Below are positions 18,665 through 27,100 of a stretch of 64,000 nt of DNA, piece after piece. This stretch comes from Micromonospora craniellae. GTDB taxonomy: Bacteria; Actinomycetota; Actinomycetes; Mycobacteriales; Micromonosporaceae. The notes beneath the pieces were generated by a model, which worked only from the letters and a program-made list of their open reading frames with translations, was not told where the DNA came from and made no database searches. How positions within the stretch are numbered: position 1 is the stretch's first letter; the number at the start of each line of letters is the position of its first letter. A program made the position numbers and the translations under genes. The stretch covers positions 3,968,001 through 4,032,000 of the forward strand of contig NZ_CP061725.1 of assembly GCF_014764405.1 (NCBI RefSeq), written 5' to 3'.

Positions 18665-19450
18665 GTGGAGCACGAGCAGACCTATGGACGGCGACCGCGG
18701 CGACGGGGGCGCAAGGTACTGATCGGCTTCGTCGTCCTGTTGCTCGTGCTCGTCGGGCTGCTCGTGGTCGCCGACCGGGTGGCGGCGAACGTGGCCGAAC
18801 GCACCATCGCCGACGAGGTCCGCCAGCAGGTGGCCCAGCAGAACGCCCGGTCCTCCCCGCCCGAGGTCGAGCTGGGCGGGTTCCCCTTCCTCACCCAGGT
18901 GCTCGACGGCCGGTACGAACGGATCACCATCCGGCTGCGCGACGTGCAGGGCTCGGTGCAGGGTGACGCGGTCGCGTTGCCCAGCCTGGACGTGGACGCC
19001 CGCAACGTACGCGCGTCGCTGGAGACGCTGCGCACCGGCCAGGGCGAGGTCGTGGCCGAGACGGTCAACGGGACCGGCACGATCAGCTACCAGAGTCTTT
19101 CCGCGTTGCTCGACCGCGAGGGCCTGACCCTCGGAGAGCAGGACGGGAAGCTCGCGGTGACCGCCCCGCTGGACGTCCTCGGTCAGCGGCTCACCGTCAC
19201 CGGCATCGCCGAGATCGTCGTCGGTGAGCAGGGGCAGATCGCGCTCCGCTTCGAGAACCTGGACGCCGAGGGGCTGCCCGACGTGCCGATCGCCCGCACT
19301 CTGCTGAACAACTTCGCCCGTAGCATCTCGGTCGACGTACCCCTGCCGGAGCTGCCGTTCCAGCTCACCGTCCGCGAGGTCGTGCCGAGGCCGGAGGGGC
19401 TGACGGTGACCGCCGACGCACGGGACGTACCGATCAACTCGGTTGGCTGA
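18665..19450 (+). CDS. DUF2993 (LmeA-like) membrane-anchored lipid-binding protein
   Basis: Protein of 261 residues: basic N-terminus (RRPRRRGRK), one membrane segment (IGFVVLLLVLVGLLVVA), then an extracytoplasmic domain matching DUF2993 (AERTIADEVRQQ, VELGGFPFLTQVLDGRY, VTADARDVPI). Mycobacterial LmeA of this family supports lipomannan elongation and binds phosphoinositides. GTG at 18665 has GGAGAAGG just upstream. A role in envelope glycolipid handling is inferred from the family only. Confidence 0.8.
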   Translation: MEHEQTYGRRPRRRGRKVLIGFVVLLLVLVGLLVVADRVAANVAERTIADEVRQQVAQQNARSSPPEVELGGFPFLTQVLDGRYERITIRLRDVQGSVQGDAVALPSLDVDARNVRASLETLRTGQGEVVAETVNGTGTISYQSLSALLDREGLTLGEQDGKLAVTAPLDVLGQRLTVTGIAEIVVGEQGQIALRFENLDAEGLPDVPIARTLLNNFARSISVDVPLPELPFQLTVREVVPRPEGLTVTADARDVPINSVG

Positions 19451-19486
19451 CCTCGGCGCCCACGTCCCGGATGGTGGTCGGGCCGG

Positions 19487-19522
19487 TGGAGATTCGTGAG
19501 ATCGCTGGTAGGCTCCCTGGTC
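19487..19522 (+). promoter_or_regulatory. Probable promoter of the leaderless cysteine leader peptide
   Basis: A -10-like TAGGCT (19509-19514) lies eight bases before the ATG at 19523, so transcription would begin at or next to the A of the start codon. A weak -35 candidate TGGAGA (19487-19492) is 16 bp upstream. This geometry is the usual one for leaderless actinobacterial mRNAs. Confidence 0.5.
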
Positions 19523-19600
19523 ATGGGGACGCTCCTCACCAAACGGCGCGCGGTCGACCTGTGCCGCGTGGCCACCTGCCTGTGTCGCCCCGTCATCTGA
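19523..19600 (+). CDS. Cysteine-containing leader peptide (25 aa), attenuator of the sulfurtransferase operon
   Basis: Short frame encoding MGTLLTKRRAVDL followed by three cysteines (residues 14, 19 and 21) and ending RPVI. The KRRAVDLCR core matches the family of actinobacterial leader peptides found before sulfur-metabolism operons. In mycobacteria, Cys-rich leaderless small ORFs of this kind act as cysteine-responsive attenuators. A GC-rich hairpin follows 16 bp after the stop and the sulfurtransferase gene starts 210 bp downstream. The role is inferred from family and position. Confidence 0.7.
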   Translation: MGTLLTKRRAVDLCRVATCLCRPVI

Positions 19601-19616
19601 CGGCGGGGCTGTTTCG

Positions 19617-19631
19617 GGCCGCCTAGCGGCC
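19617..19631 (+). terminator. Candidate attenuator hairpin
   Basis: GGCCGC (19617-19622) and GCGGCC (19626-19631) form a 6-bp stem with loop CTA, followed by TT. It lies 16 bp after the leader peptide stop, where ribosome position at the cysteine codons could affect folding or termination. A short T tract only, so it may be a pausing or Rho-linked element. Confidence 0.4.
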
Positions 19632-19810
19632 TTAGGCACTCGGGGTACGCGTACCTGATCCCGGTGCACCCCACCGGACGCCCGGCAGCGGCGCCGTCGC
19701 ACGAACCCGTGATCCGTTCCTAGCTATGGGTCCCGCGCGTGGTGCGACTCCTTCGTCACAGCGATTTCCGCGCGCTGGCTCACCATCCATCCTCACCAGG
19801 GAGTGATCTG

Positions 19811-20659
19811 ATGAGTCGCGACACCGCACTCGTCTCGGCCGAGTGGGCCGAGAAGAACCTCGACGCTTCGGGCGTCGTCTTCGTCGAAGTCGACGAGGAC
19901 ACCTCGGCCTACGACACCGGTCACATCGCCGGTGCGCTCAAGCTCGACTGGAAGAACGACCTGCAGGACCCGGTCCGCCGGGACTTCGTCAACAAGACCC
20001 AGTTCGAGGCGCTGCTCTCCGAGCGCGGCATCAGCAACAACGACACCGTCATCCTGTACGGCGGCAACAACAACTGGTTTGCCGCGTACGCGTACTGGTA
20101 CTTCAAGCTCTACGGCCACGGCGACGTCAAGCTGCTCGACGGCGGTCGCAAGAAGTGGGAGCTGGACGGTCGTCCGCTGGTCCGCGACGAGGTGACCCGC
20201 TCGTCGACGCAGTACGTCGCGCAGGAGCCGGACAACAGCATCCGGGCCTTCCGGGACGAGGTCGTCGCCGCGATCGGCACCAAGAACCTGGTAGACGTGC
20301 GTAGCCCCGACGAGTTCGCCGGTCGCCTGCTCGCCCCCGCCCACCTGCCGCAGGAGCAGGCGCAGCGGGGTGGCCACATCCCCACCGCGATCAGCGTGCC
20401 GTGGTCGAAGGCGGCCAACGAGGACGGCACCTTCAAGTCCGACGACGAGCTGCGCAAGATCTACGGCGAGGCCGGGCTGGACGACGGCAAGGAGACCATC
20501 GCCTACTGCCGGATCGGCGAGCGCTCCTCGCACACCTGGTTCGTGCTCCAGGAACTGCTCGGCCACCGCAACGTGAAGAACTACGACGGATCCTGGACCG
20601 AGTACGGCTCGCTGGTCGGCGTGCCGGTGGCGCTCGGCGACGAGCCGGGGGAGGCCTGA
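19811..20659 (+). CDS. Thiosulfate/3-mercaptopyruvate sulfurtransferase (CysA/SseA type)
   Basis: Rhodanese of 282 residues with two domains; the second carries the active-site loop AYCRIGERSS with the catalytic Cys near residue 237. It transfers sulfur from thiosulfate or mercaptopyruvate to acceptors. ATG at 19811 has GGGAG upstream. The gene is followed after one base by the SseC/DUF1416 gene, the same pair as cysA2-sseC2 in Mycobacterium tuberculosis. Upstream is a cysteine leader peptide, suggesting control by cysteine supply. Confidence 0.85.
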   Translation: MSRDTALVSAEWAEKNLDASGVVFVEVDEDTSAYDTGHIAGALKLDWKNDLQDPVRRDFVNKTQFEALLSERGISNNDTVILYGGNNNWFAAYAYWYFKLYGHGDVKLLDGGRKKWELDGRPLVRDEVTRSSTQYVAQEPDNSIRAFRDEVVAAIGTKNLVDVRSPDEFAGRLLAPAHLPQEQAQRGGHIPTAISVPWSKAANEDGTFKSDDELRKIYGEAGLDDGKETIAYCRIGERSSHTWFVLQELLGHRNVKNYDGSWTEYGSLVGVPVALGDEPGEA

Positions 20660-20660
20660 G

Positions 20661-20984
20661 ATGGCCGCACCCACCGCCGCCGGTTGCGCCGCACCGGACC
20701 AGGCCACGCCCTTGCCGGCCAGCATCGACCTGGAGAAGGAGACCGTCATCACCGGCGTCGTCCGCTCCGCCGAGGGTGACCCGGTGCCGGGCGCCTACGT
20801 CCGGCTGCTCGACTCGACCGGCGAGTTCACCGCCGAGGTGGTGACCTCTCCGGCCGGTCAGTTCCGGTTCTTCGCCGCCCCCGGCAACTGGACCCTGCGG
20901 GCGCTGTCCCGGCACGGCAACGGCGACACCGCCGTGACCGCCGGCCGGGGCGTCACCGAGGTGACCGTCACCGTCACCGACTGA
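20661..20984 (+). CDS. sseC: DUF1416 / SseC-type sulfur-metabolism protein
   Basis: Protein of 107 residues with a carboxypeptidase-regulatory-like beta fold (VITGVVRSAEGDPVPGAYVRLLD, then FRFFAAPGNWTLRAL). DUF1416 proteins are encoded directly after sulfurtransferases in actinobacteria (SseC in mycobacteria); the biochemical role is unknown. Conserved Cys9 is near the N-terminus. The start is one base after the sulfurtransferase stop, so the pair is co-translated. Confidence 0.85.
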   Translation: MAAPTAAGCAAPDQATPLPASIDLEKETVITGVVRSAEGDPVPGAYVRLLDSTGEFTAEVVTSPAGQFRFFAAPGNWTLRALSRHGNGDTAVTAGRGVTEVTVTVTD

Positions 20985-21001
20985 CCCACGCTCTGGTCGG
21001 C

Positions 21002-21047
21002 CTCGTGGCCCGCGTCCCCCGCATCGATGGGGGATCCGGGCCACGAG
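21002..21047. terminator. Hairpin after sseC
   Basis: CTCGTGGCCCG (21002-21012) pairs with CGGGCCACGAG (21037-21047), and CCCCC with GGGGG inside it, with a small internal mismatch. It starts 17 bp after the sseC stop. Probable terminator of the leader-sulfurtransferase-sseC operon. Confidence 0.6.
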
Positions 21048-21088
21048 CCGTCTCCGCCCTTCCGCGAGCCGGGCCGGCGCGTCGACAT

Positions 21089-21123
21089 GGAACGGCCGCC
21101 GGCATGATGCCGGCGGCCGTTCC
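21089..21123. terminator. Perfect 15-bp hairpin between convergent genes
   Basis: GGAACGGCCGCCGGC pairs with GCCGGCGGCCGTTCC around a 5-nt loop ATGAT. It lies 29 bp downstream of the LPLTG gene stop on the minus strand and also downstream of sseC, so it can terminate in both directions. Confidence 0.65.
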
Positions 21124-21151
21124 GCGTCGGGTCGGGCTGGCAGTAAGTACG

Positions 21152-21292
21152 TCAGCCGATCTTGCGACGGGCCTTGGCACCCCACTTGGCGGCGGTCACC
21201 AGCAGGGCACCGAGCCCCAGCAGGATGCTGCCGAGCAGACCGACGGTGGCGGTGGAGGCGCCGGTCAGCGGGAGGTCCTGGTTCGCGGACAT
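21152..21292 (-). CDS. Tiny LPXTG-type protein (46 aa) without ectodomain
   Basis: ATG at 21292 with a strong GGGAGGTGA site upstream. The peptide begins MSANQDLPLTGAST, has one membrane segment (VGLLGSILLGLGALLVTAA) and a basic tail KWGAKARRKIG. This is a complete sortase sorting signal (motif, hydrophobic span, positive tail) with only six residues before the motif and no signal peptide. It lies 13 bp after the GT2 gene on the same strand and is probably co-translated with it. Confidence 0.7.
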   Translation of the reverse strand: MSANQDLPLTGASTATVGLLGSILLGLGALLVTAAKWGAKARRKIG

Positions 21293-21305
21293 GTTGTCAC
21301 CTCCC

Positions 21306-22514
21306 TCAGCCCTTCACGCCGACCGCCATGCGCGCCGGGGAGTCCCAGACGCACCGGTCGACCGTTGGCGCTCGGATTGCCTTCACCAGGGCGTGCACCA
21401 GGATCACCCGGTACAGCAGGTCGGCGAAGATGATCACGGGGAGGAACAGCGGTAGGTGGGGGTGCCGGAGACGCCACGCGGCGAGGCCGACCCAGAGGCT
21501 CTGCCCGGCCAGCATGAGTCCCAGCCCGGCCAGCAGCCCGGGACCGGCGGTGGCGAGCAGCCAGAGGGTTACCGGGCCGCCGGCCACATAGAGCACCCAG
21601 TGCAGCATCAGCAGCAGGTACGCGAAGTCGAAGCGGCTGGTGTGCCGACCCACCCGGTGCCCGATCACACCCTGGAAGGTGCCCCACATCCAGCGCAGGT
21701 TCTGCCGGTACCAGTCGGGCAGCGTGGTCGGATCCTGTAGGTGCGCCAGGGCACGCGGCGCGTACACGACCCGGCCGAGGTTGCGCCGGTGCGTCTCCAG
21801 CACCCAGTACGTGTCGTCGACGATGTAGGGCGGCTGCTGCGGCAGCACGGTGTCCAGCAGTTCGGTGCGGTACACCGAGTTCGAGCCGGAGATGCAGTTC
21901 ATGACGTTGAAGTGGCTCTGGATCCGGCGGATCACCGCCTGGTACATCCAGTAGCTGTAGGCGCGCTTGGCCAGCCACGGGTTCCACCGCCGCTCCGACG
22001 GCCACCACGTGACGTTGTGGCCGACCGCGATGCCGACCTCCTCGGTCAACTCGGCCAGGGCAGCGGTGACGAAGTCCGGTGCGACCACCACGTCGTCGTC
22101 GAGGATGGCGACCGCCCGGTAGTGCGTGCCGAGACCGAACTCGACGTACCCGGCGTGCAGGGCGGCCGGCTTGCCGACGTTGCGGGCCAGGGACAGCACC
22201 CGGGCGCCGGCCGACTCGGCGAGGTGCGCGGTGCCGTCGGTCGAGGCGTCGGAGACCAGGAACACGTCGCTCCCGGTGGCGCGGGCCGCGCGTACCGTCT
22301 CGGCGATGGTGGCGGCGCCGTTGCGGCAGGCGATCAGGACCGCCACCTGGTCGGTCCTGACCGGGCCGTAGCGCGGTGGCCGGATCCCGTGGCGCGGCCG
22401 GTAGGCCACCTCGGGACGGACGAAGCCGTATCCGAACGACCCGACGATCAGCAGCAGTGCGAGGGCACTCACAGTGATGGTCGAGATCAGGAGGACTTCC
22501 AGCATGGCAGCCAA
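21306..22514 (-). CDS. Membrane glycosyltransferase family 2 (hyaluronan/chitin synthase-like)
   Basis: Processive-type GT2 of 402 residues. An N-terminal membrane helix (LLISTITVSALALLLIVG) is followed by the catalytic domain: VLIACRNGA, SDASTDGT, ILDDDVVV (metal DxD), GSNSVYR and DDTYWVLE, with QNLRW as the QxxRW product-binding motif. Three or four C-terminal membrane helices follow. Probably makes or exports a surface polysaccharide, or builds a lipid-linked sugar. The adjacent LPLTG miniprotein suggests a wall-linked role. Confidence 0.85.
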   Translation of the reverse strand: MAAMLEVLLISTITVSALALLLIVGSFGYGFVRPEVAYRPRHGIRPPRYGPVRTDQVAVLIACRNGAATIAETVRAARATGSDVFLVSDASTDGTAHLAESAGARVLSLARNVGKPAALHAGYVEFGLGTHYRAVAILDDDVVVAPDFVTAALAELTEEVGIAVGHNVTWWPSERRWNPWLAKRAYSYWMYQAVIRRIQSHFNVMNCISGSNSVYRTELLDTVLPQQPPYIVDDTYWVLETHRRNLGRVVYAPRALAHLQDPTTLPDWYRQNLRWMWGTFQGVIGHRVGRHTSRFDFAYLLLMLHWVLYVAGGPVTLWLLATAGPGLLAGLGLMLAGQSLWVGLAAWRLRHPHLPLFLPVIIFADLLYRVILVHALVKAIRAPTVDRCVWDSPARMAVGVKG

Positions 22515-23085
22515 TCCGCAGGCGGGAGGGGTTGTGAACGCCGCTCGCGTTGAGGCGTGCTGCTAACGCTAAGTGATGTTCCGGCGATCGCCAAGAGCGA
22601 TGATCGTTTTCGTCCGTTCGGCCGACGACCGGATGACCCTCTGGCCGGTCGAGAACGCCGATGACCAGGCGAAACAGTCGGTCGGACGGACGCGCGACCG
22701 GGCTGGCGGGCCGTGTGTCGGCGGGATGGCCGTGCGGTGGGCGGGTGCGCACCATGTCGAGTGCGCGCCCTGTCGAGCTGACGGCGAGAACGGATCAGGC
22801 GTCACGGCGCCGCGCGTCGGTTCGTCCGGTCGCCCTCGGGTCTGGTCGGAAACGCGTACCGTTTTCCCCGCGCCTCTGCTCGCCGCCGCCTTCACTCGGC
22901 GGGTGGGCCGTGCCTGCTGCCTGTCTCCGGCTACCCGGGCCGGGCGGAGTAGGTCGGGTGGCGGGGGTCGACCGGGCGGAAGGTGCGAGGAGGTCCGCCG
23001 AGATCTCAATCTTGGACAGTTTCCGTTGGGCGCTAACGGAAACTGTCCAAGATCGGCGGTGACTCTCGATCGTGAGCCGCCTCGG
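22515..23085. other. Intergenic region without a supported gene
   Basis: Frames are open here on both strands but show no codon bias or family similarity. The region holds the upstream sequence of the GT2 gene and a strong hairpin at 23011-23051; otherwise I see nothing. Confidence 0.6.
23011..23051. repeat. Perfect 17-bp hairpin element
   Basis: CTTGGACAGTTTCCGTT (23011-23027) and its exact complement AACGGAAACTGTCCAAG (23035-23051) enclose a 7-nt loop GGGCGCT. The arms are less GC-rich than the surroundings, which is unusual here. It lies 35 bp after the stop of the minus-strand gene at 23086-23370, so it can serve as a terminator; it may also be a dispersed repeat. Confidence 0.65.
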
Positions 23086-23370
23086 TCAGTGGGGAAGTGG
23101 GCGTAGCGGGTGGCGGGAGCAGCCGCCGTCGTGGTCGGGCCGCAGCAGACAGCGTCGGCCGTAGGTCATCCGCCGGTCGCAGAAGACCTGATGTTGTACG
23201 TCCGGTGCGCCTTCCACGGAGATCGTCGTCTCGCCGAGGATCACGTCGGGCGGTGGTCCGAGGGAGCGGAGAAGTGCGCGGGTGAGCAGGTGCGCGGCGA
23301 CCAGGTCGGTCGCGCGAAGCGTCAGGTGTACGACGAAGCGCGGTTCCTCGTCAGCGCCGGCATCCCGCAC
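23086..23370 (-). CDS. Unknown small Cys/His-containing protein
   Basis: Protein of about 94 residues beginning VRDAGADEEPRFVVHLTLRA. The middle looks like an alpha/beta fold (ATDLVAAHLLTRALLRSLG), and the end has a Cys/His cluster (VFCDRR, GRRC, DHDGGC) that could bind zinc. The start is inferred: GTG at 23370 with GGAGAGG upstream; that ribosome-site segment is repeated twice more farther upstream. It is divergent from the GntR gene and may be under its control. No function is recognised. Confidence 0.5.
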   Translation of the reverse strand: MRDAGADEEPRFVVHLTLRATDLVAAHLLTRALLRSLGPPPDVILGETTISVEGAPDVQHQVFCDRRMTYGRRCLLRPDHDGGCSRHPLRPLPH

Positions 23371-23591
23371 GTCGATCACCTCTCCTCGGCTCGGATGTCC
23401 CGCACGTCGATCACCTCTCCGCAGTTCGGCGACCCCCGCGCAGCGATCACCTCTCCGCGAGTCGTCGTCCTGCCGGAACCCGGGGTGGTGAATCGCTGCG
23501 CGGGGGAGTCGGGGTGGGCCGCCGTGCCCGGCCCACCCCGACCGGGGGATTGAGCCCTGCTCGTTGCCACGCGAGGAGCGCTCGTCAGCCA

Positions 23592-23616
23592 ACTTATGCG
23601 CGTAAGGCGCATAAGT
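23592..23616. promoter_or_regulatory. Perfect palindrome, likely GntR operator
   Basis: ACTTATGCGC (23592-23601) and GCGCATAAGT (23607-23616) are exact inverted repeats around GTAAG. It lies 72 bp before the GntR start and about 220 bp before the divergent small gene. An AT-containing palindrome in this GC-rich DNA next to a GntR gene is a strong operator candidate. Confidence 0.6.
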
Positions 23617-23688
23617 CAAGGTCGAGGGCGTCGGCTTGTCGAGGTGCAGGGAGGCGTGATCGAATCGAGAAGCCACGCGAGGAGCGCC

Positions 23689-23928
23689 ATGCCTGCTGTA
23701 CCGGATTACCTGAGAATCGCCAACGGGATCATGTCGGATGTCGAAAGCGGCAAGACCAAGCCGGGCGAGAAGCTACCGTCGATTGCCCAGCTCTGCGAGT
23801 TGCACGGCGTCGGCGCATCCACGATCCGCCAGGTCTTCATTCGGCTTGAGGCGCTCGAAGTGATCGATCGCCATCAGGGCAAGGGTGTCTTCGTGACCGA
23901 TCCGGGCACCTGGCTTCGCAAGCCCTGA
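23689..23928 (+). CDS. GntR-family winged-helix regulator, DNA-binding domain only
   Basis: Protein of 79 residues that is essentially one GntR winged-helix domain: YLRIANGIMSDVESGKTKPGEKLPS, then GVGASTIRQVFIRLE as helix-turn-helix and HQGKGVFVTDPG as the wing. It lacks the usual ligand-binding domain, so it is a short form of the kind found in actinobacterial mobile or accessory loci. ATG at 23689 has GAGGAG upstream. It probably binds the palindrome at 23592-23616. Confidence 0.8.
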   Translation: MPAVPDYLRIANGIMSDVESGKTKPGEKLPSIAQLCELHGVGASTIRQVFIRLEALEVIDRHQGKGVFVTDPGTWLRKP

Positions 23929-24077
23929 AAGGCGGCTTCGGCCTGCCCGGCACCGCACCGGCAAGGCAGCGGGCGGCGCTACCGCCACGCCCTCATCGTC
24001 GGATTCCTCACCCGCATCCGCGACTTGCGGGTCACAGCCACGGCCACGGCTAGAGGTTTGGGCGGACAGCGCGGCGA

Positions 24078-24108
24078 TGGCCGCCGGTTCGTCACGAACC
24101 GGCGGCCA
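24078..24108. terminator. Hairpin after the S8 protease gene
   Basis: TGGCCGCCGGTTCG (24078-24091) and CGAACCGGCGGCCA (24095-24108) form a perfect 14-bp stem with loop TCA. It lies 15 bp past the protease stop on the minus strand. The rest of 23929-24122 shows no supported gene. Confidence 0.65.
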
Positions 24109-24122
24109 CCACGGGTAGTGCG

Positions 24123-27100
24123 TCAGATACCGGTCGCTCTGGTGCAGTTCGACGCCGGATCAAGGGCGAAGTCGAGTGTGCCGACGATGCCCGCCTCGAT
24201 CTGGTGGCGCTTCACCTGCGGCACCCAGCCGTCCTTGGCCACGATCACCTCGTACCGGCCCTTCGGCAGCCACCATGCGTGTCTGCCGTTGGCGCCGGAG
24301 GTCAGCGTCGTCCCGGTACCGGCCGAGATCAGGTTCACCCGGATGGTCGCCGCCACCGGCACTGTCACCCCACCGCAGGTGGTGCCGGTGACGATGCCCT
24401 GGATCTTGCCCCAGCTGGCCGGTGGCGAGACGTTCATCTCCACCGACACCGGTGCCACCGGGTACGGGGTGTTCGAGGCGACGGCCAGTTCGGCGTCGTA
24501 CCGCCCCGGTTGCCGTAGCCCGGCCGCAGCGGTGGCGGTGAGCGTCACCGTCACCGTCCGGGACGCGCCAGGTGCCAGCGTGAAGGTGGTCGGGGAGGTG
24601 GACAGCCAGGGCACGTCCGCCTCGGCCGTACACTGCTCCAGATCACCGAGCCGCTCGCTGTCCGCCGAGCCCACGAAGGAGCTGGGCGATCCCCCGATCT
24701 TGTACGCGCCGCAGGCGGCGGCGCCGCGGTACCGGCTGAACTGGGCGTTGGGCAGGTCTCGCCAGGCCCCGGTGGTCGGGTCGTACGCGATGGTGCGGTT
24801 GCTGACCGCCGTCGAGCCGGCCGTCACGCCACCGGCCAGCACGAGCATCCCGCCGGCCGCCGTGTACTGCGAACCCCACAGCTCGGTCGGCATGTCAGGT
24901 AGCGGGCTCCACGTGTCGGCGGTCGGGTCGTACCGGTAGGCGTCGGTGTACTCGGTGCTGCCCGTACCTCCGGCGCAGTGGACCGTCTCGCCGATCCCGC
25001 CGCAGGCCAGCCAGGACACCGGGTGCGGGTACGCGGCCCGGGTGCCGAACGTGCCGGTCGCCGGGTCGAAGACCACCACCCGGTCGGAGTCCGTGCAGGT
25101 GGCGTCGGCGCAGCCGCCGACGAGGTACACCTTCCCGCCGACCACCGCCCCGCCGGCCGCCGCGGCCGGTGCCGGGTTGGTCGCCCCCGGCACGGTGCTC
25201 CAGGTGCCGGCGACCGGATCGAAGACGTCGACGGTGGTCACCGTGCGGTCGTCCGCGCCCCATCCGCCGATCACGTAGAGCTTGCCGTTGACCGCCGCCG
25301 CGACCGGCTTGGAGCGTGCCACCGGCAGGTCCGGCAGGGCGGTCCAGGCGTCGGCACCTGGGTCGTACGCCCAGGCCCGGCGCTCGGTGCCGGTGTCACC
25401 GCCACCACCGACCGAGTACACCTTGCCGTCCAGCCAGGCGGCGGCGTTGTCGTAGATCGCGGCCGGCAGCTTGGCGATCGGGCTCCACGCGTCGTCGGCC
25501 GCTGTACCGGCCTCGGGTGCCGCCCCGCCGTACGCGACACCGGCGCGGGCCTTGCTGATGCCCTTCACCTTCTGTTCCCGCAGCGGTGCGCCGGACTGGC
25601 GGAGCAGTTCGAACGTGCCCGTGCGTTCCAGCAGTTCGACGGCGGCGGGTGCGCTGCCGGTGTTGCGTACGGTCAGTTTGGTGGTCCGGGTGCTGTTGTA
25701 GGGCTGGTGCGACACGACCGACGCGGGGCTGACCGTGAGCCGCCCGGCGCCGAGGGCGAAGTCGGCCCGCTCGACCCGGTCGGCGTCGACCGTGACCTGC
25801 TTGGTGGTCGGCTGGTACGGGGGCCGGCTGGCGGTGAACGGGTGGGCGCCGGTCAGGCCGGAGAACAGCCAGTAGAAGCCGTCCGGCTCAGCGGCGTCCT
25901 CCGGGGTCGCCGCCGACACCGCCCGGTCCTCGGGCCGGTCGTCGCTGACCACCGTGACGCCGTTGACCGGTGCGCCCGTGTTGCGGTCGGTGGTGGTGCC
26001 GACCACCAGCCCGCCGGGCACCGGCGAGCACTCGCGGTTGACCACCTCCACGTCGTCCACCTGCCACCACCAGGCGAAGGTGCCCTTGAACCGGAAGCGG
26101 ACCAGGGCCGAGGCGGCGTTCGCGGCCGGGGTCAGCGCCACCTCCTCGACGCGGGGGCCGCGCCGGCTGGTGGTCTGGTGCCAGACATTGGTCCAGCTGG
26201 CGCCGGCGTCGGTGGAGACGTCGATGTCGGCGGTGTCGCTGATCCCGACGGCCCGCCAGTCGCTGCGGAAGCGCAGCACCGGCGCGGCGGTGCCGGAGAG
26301 GTCCAGCGGTGGGGCGATCAGGTCGGTGTCCTGGGTGTTGCCGCTGCCCAGGGCGTCGCTGTCGACGATGGCGAAGCCGCCGGATCCGCCGGTGAGGTTG
26401 CCGCGTGCGCGGGTGTCGGTGAAGGCCCAGCCGCCGGAGGCGGTGCGGTTGTCGACCCGCCAGCCGGCTGGCACGCTGGTGCCGTCGAAGCTCTGGGTCA
26501 GCAGGGGCGTGCCGAATCGCCCGGTGTAGCCGGCGGCGGTGCAACCGGCCTCGACGGGGACGGCCACGTCGGCCGTGGTGGCCCCGCCGCCGACCGGCAC
26601 CTCCCGGGTGACGGTGCGGTAGCCCGGGTAGCGTGCGCTGACGGCGAGCCGGTACGTGGTGTCGCCCGGCGCGGTGAACGAGTAGCGTCCGGTGACCGGG
26701 TCGGTGAAGACCGGCTCACCGGGCCGCCCGGCCACCTCGACCTTCGCGTACAGCGGCCAGCCGTGTCCGGAACCGTCGGTGACCTTTCCGCTGACCGTGA
26801 CCGTCGGGGTCGCCGCCAGCGCGAAGTTCCGGGTGACGGCCTCGCCCTCGGCCACCGTCACGGTCGCCGACTGACCGGCGTATCCGTAGGCGCTCACGGT
26901 CAGGCGGCTCTCGCCGGCCGGCACGTTCAGCGCGTACCGACCGTCGGTGCCGGTGGTGGCGCTGCGGGTGCCGTCGGTCACCGTCGCCCCGGCGACCGGG
27001 TCATCGTCGGCCGCGTCGGTGACCACGCCGGTGACCCGGCCCACCGGGCCGCGCGGGGCGTCCCGCACCGCCGCGTACGCGTCCAGGCGTCCCTCGCCGA

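Noticed and set aside
22573..23106. Possible plus-strand gene of 177 codons
   Set aside because: No codon bias, no ribosome site, interrupted by a perfect hairpin; treated as intergenic.
23929..24077. Possible remnant of a gene after GntR (translation with RHALIVGFLTRIRD)
   Set aside because: Too short and no start or family match; could be a gene end left from a rearrangement, but cannot be supported.
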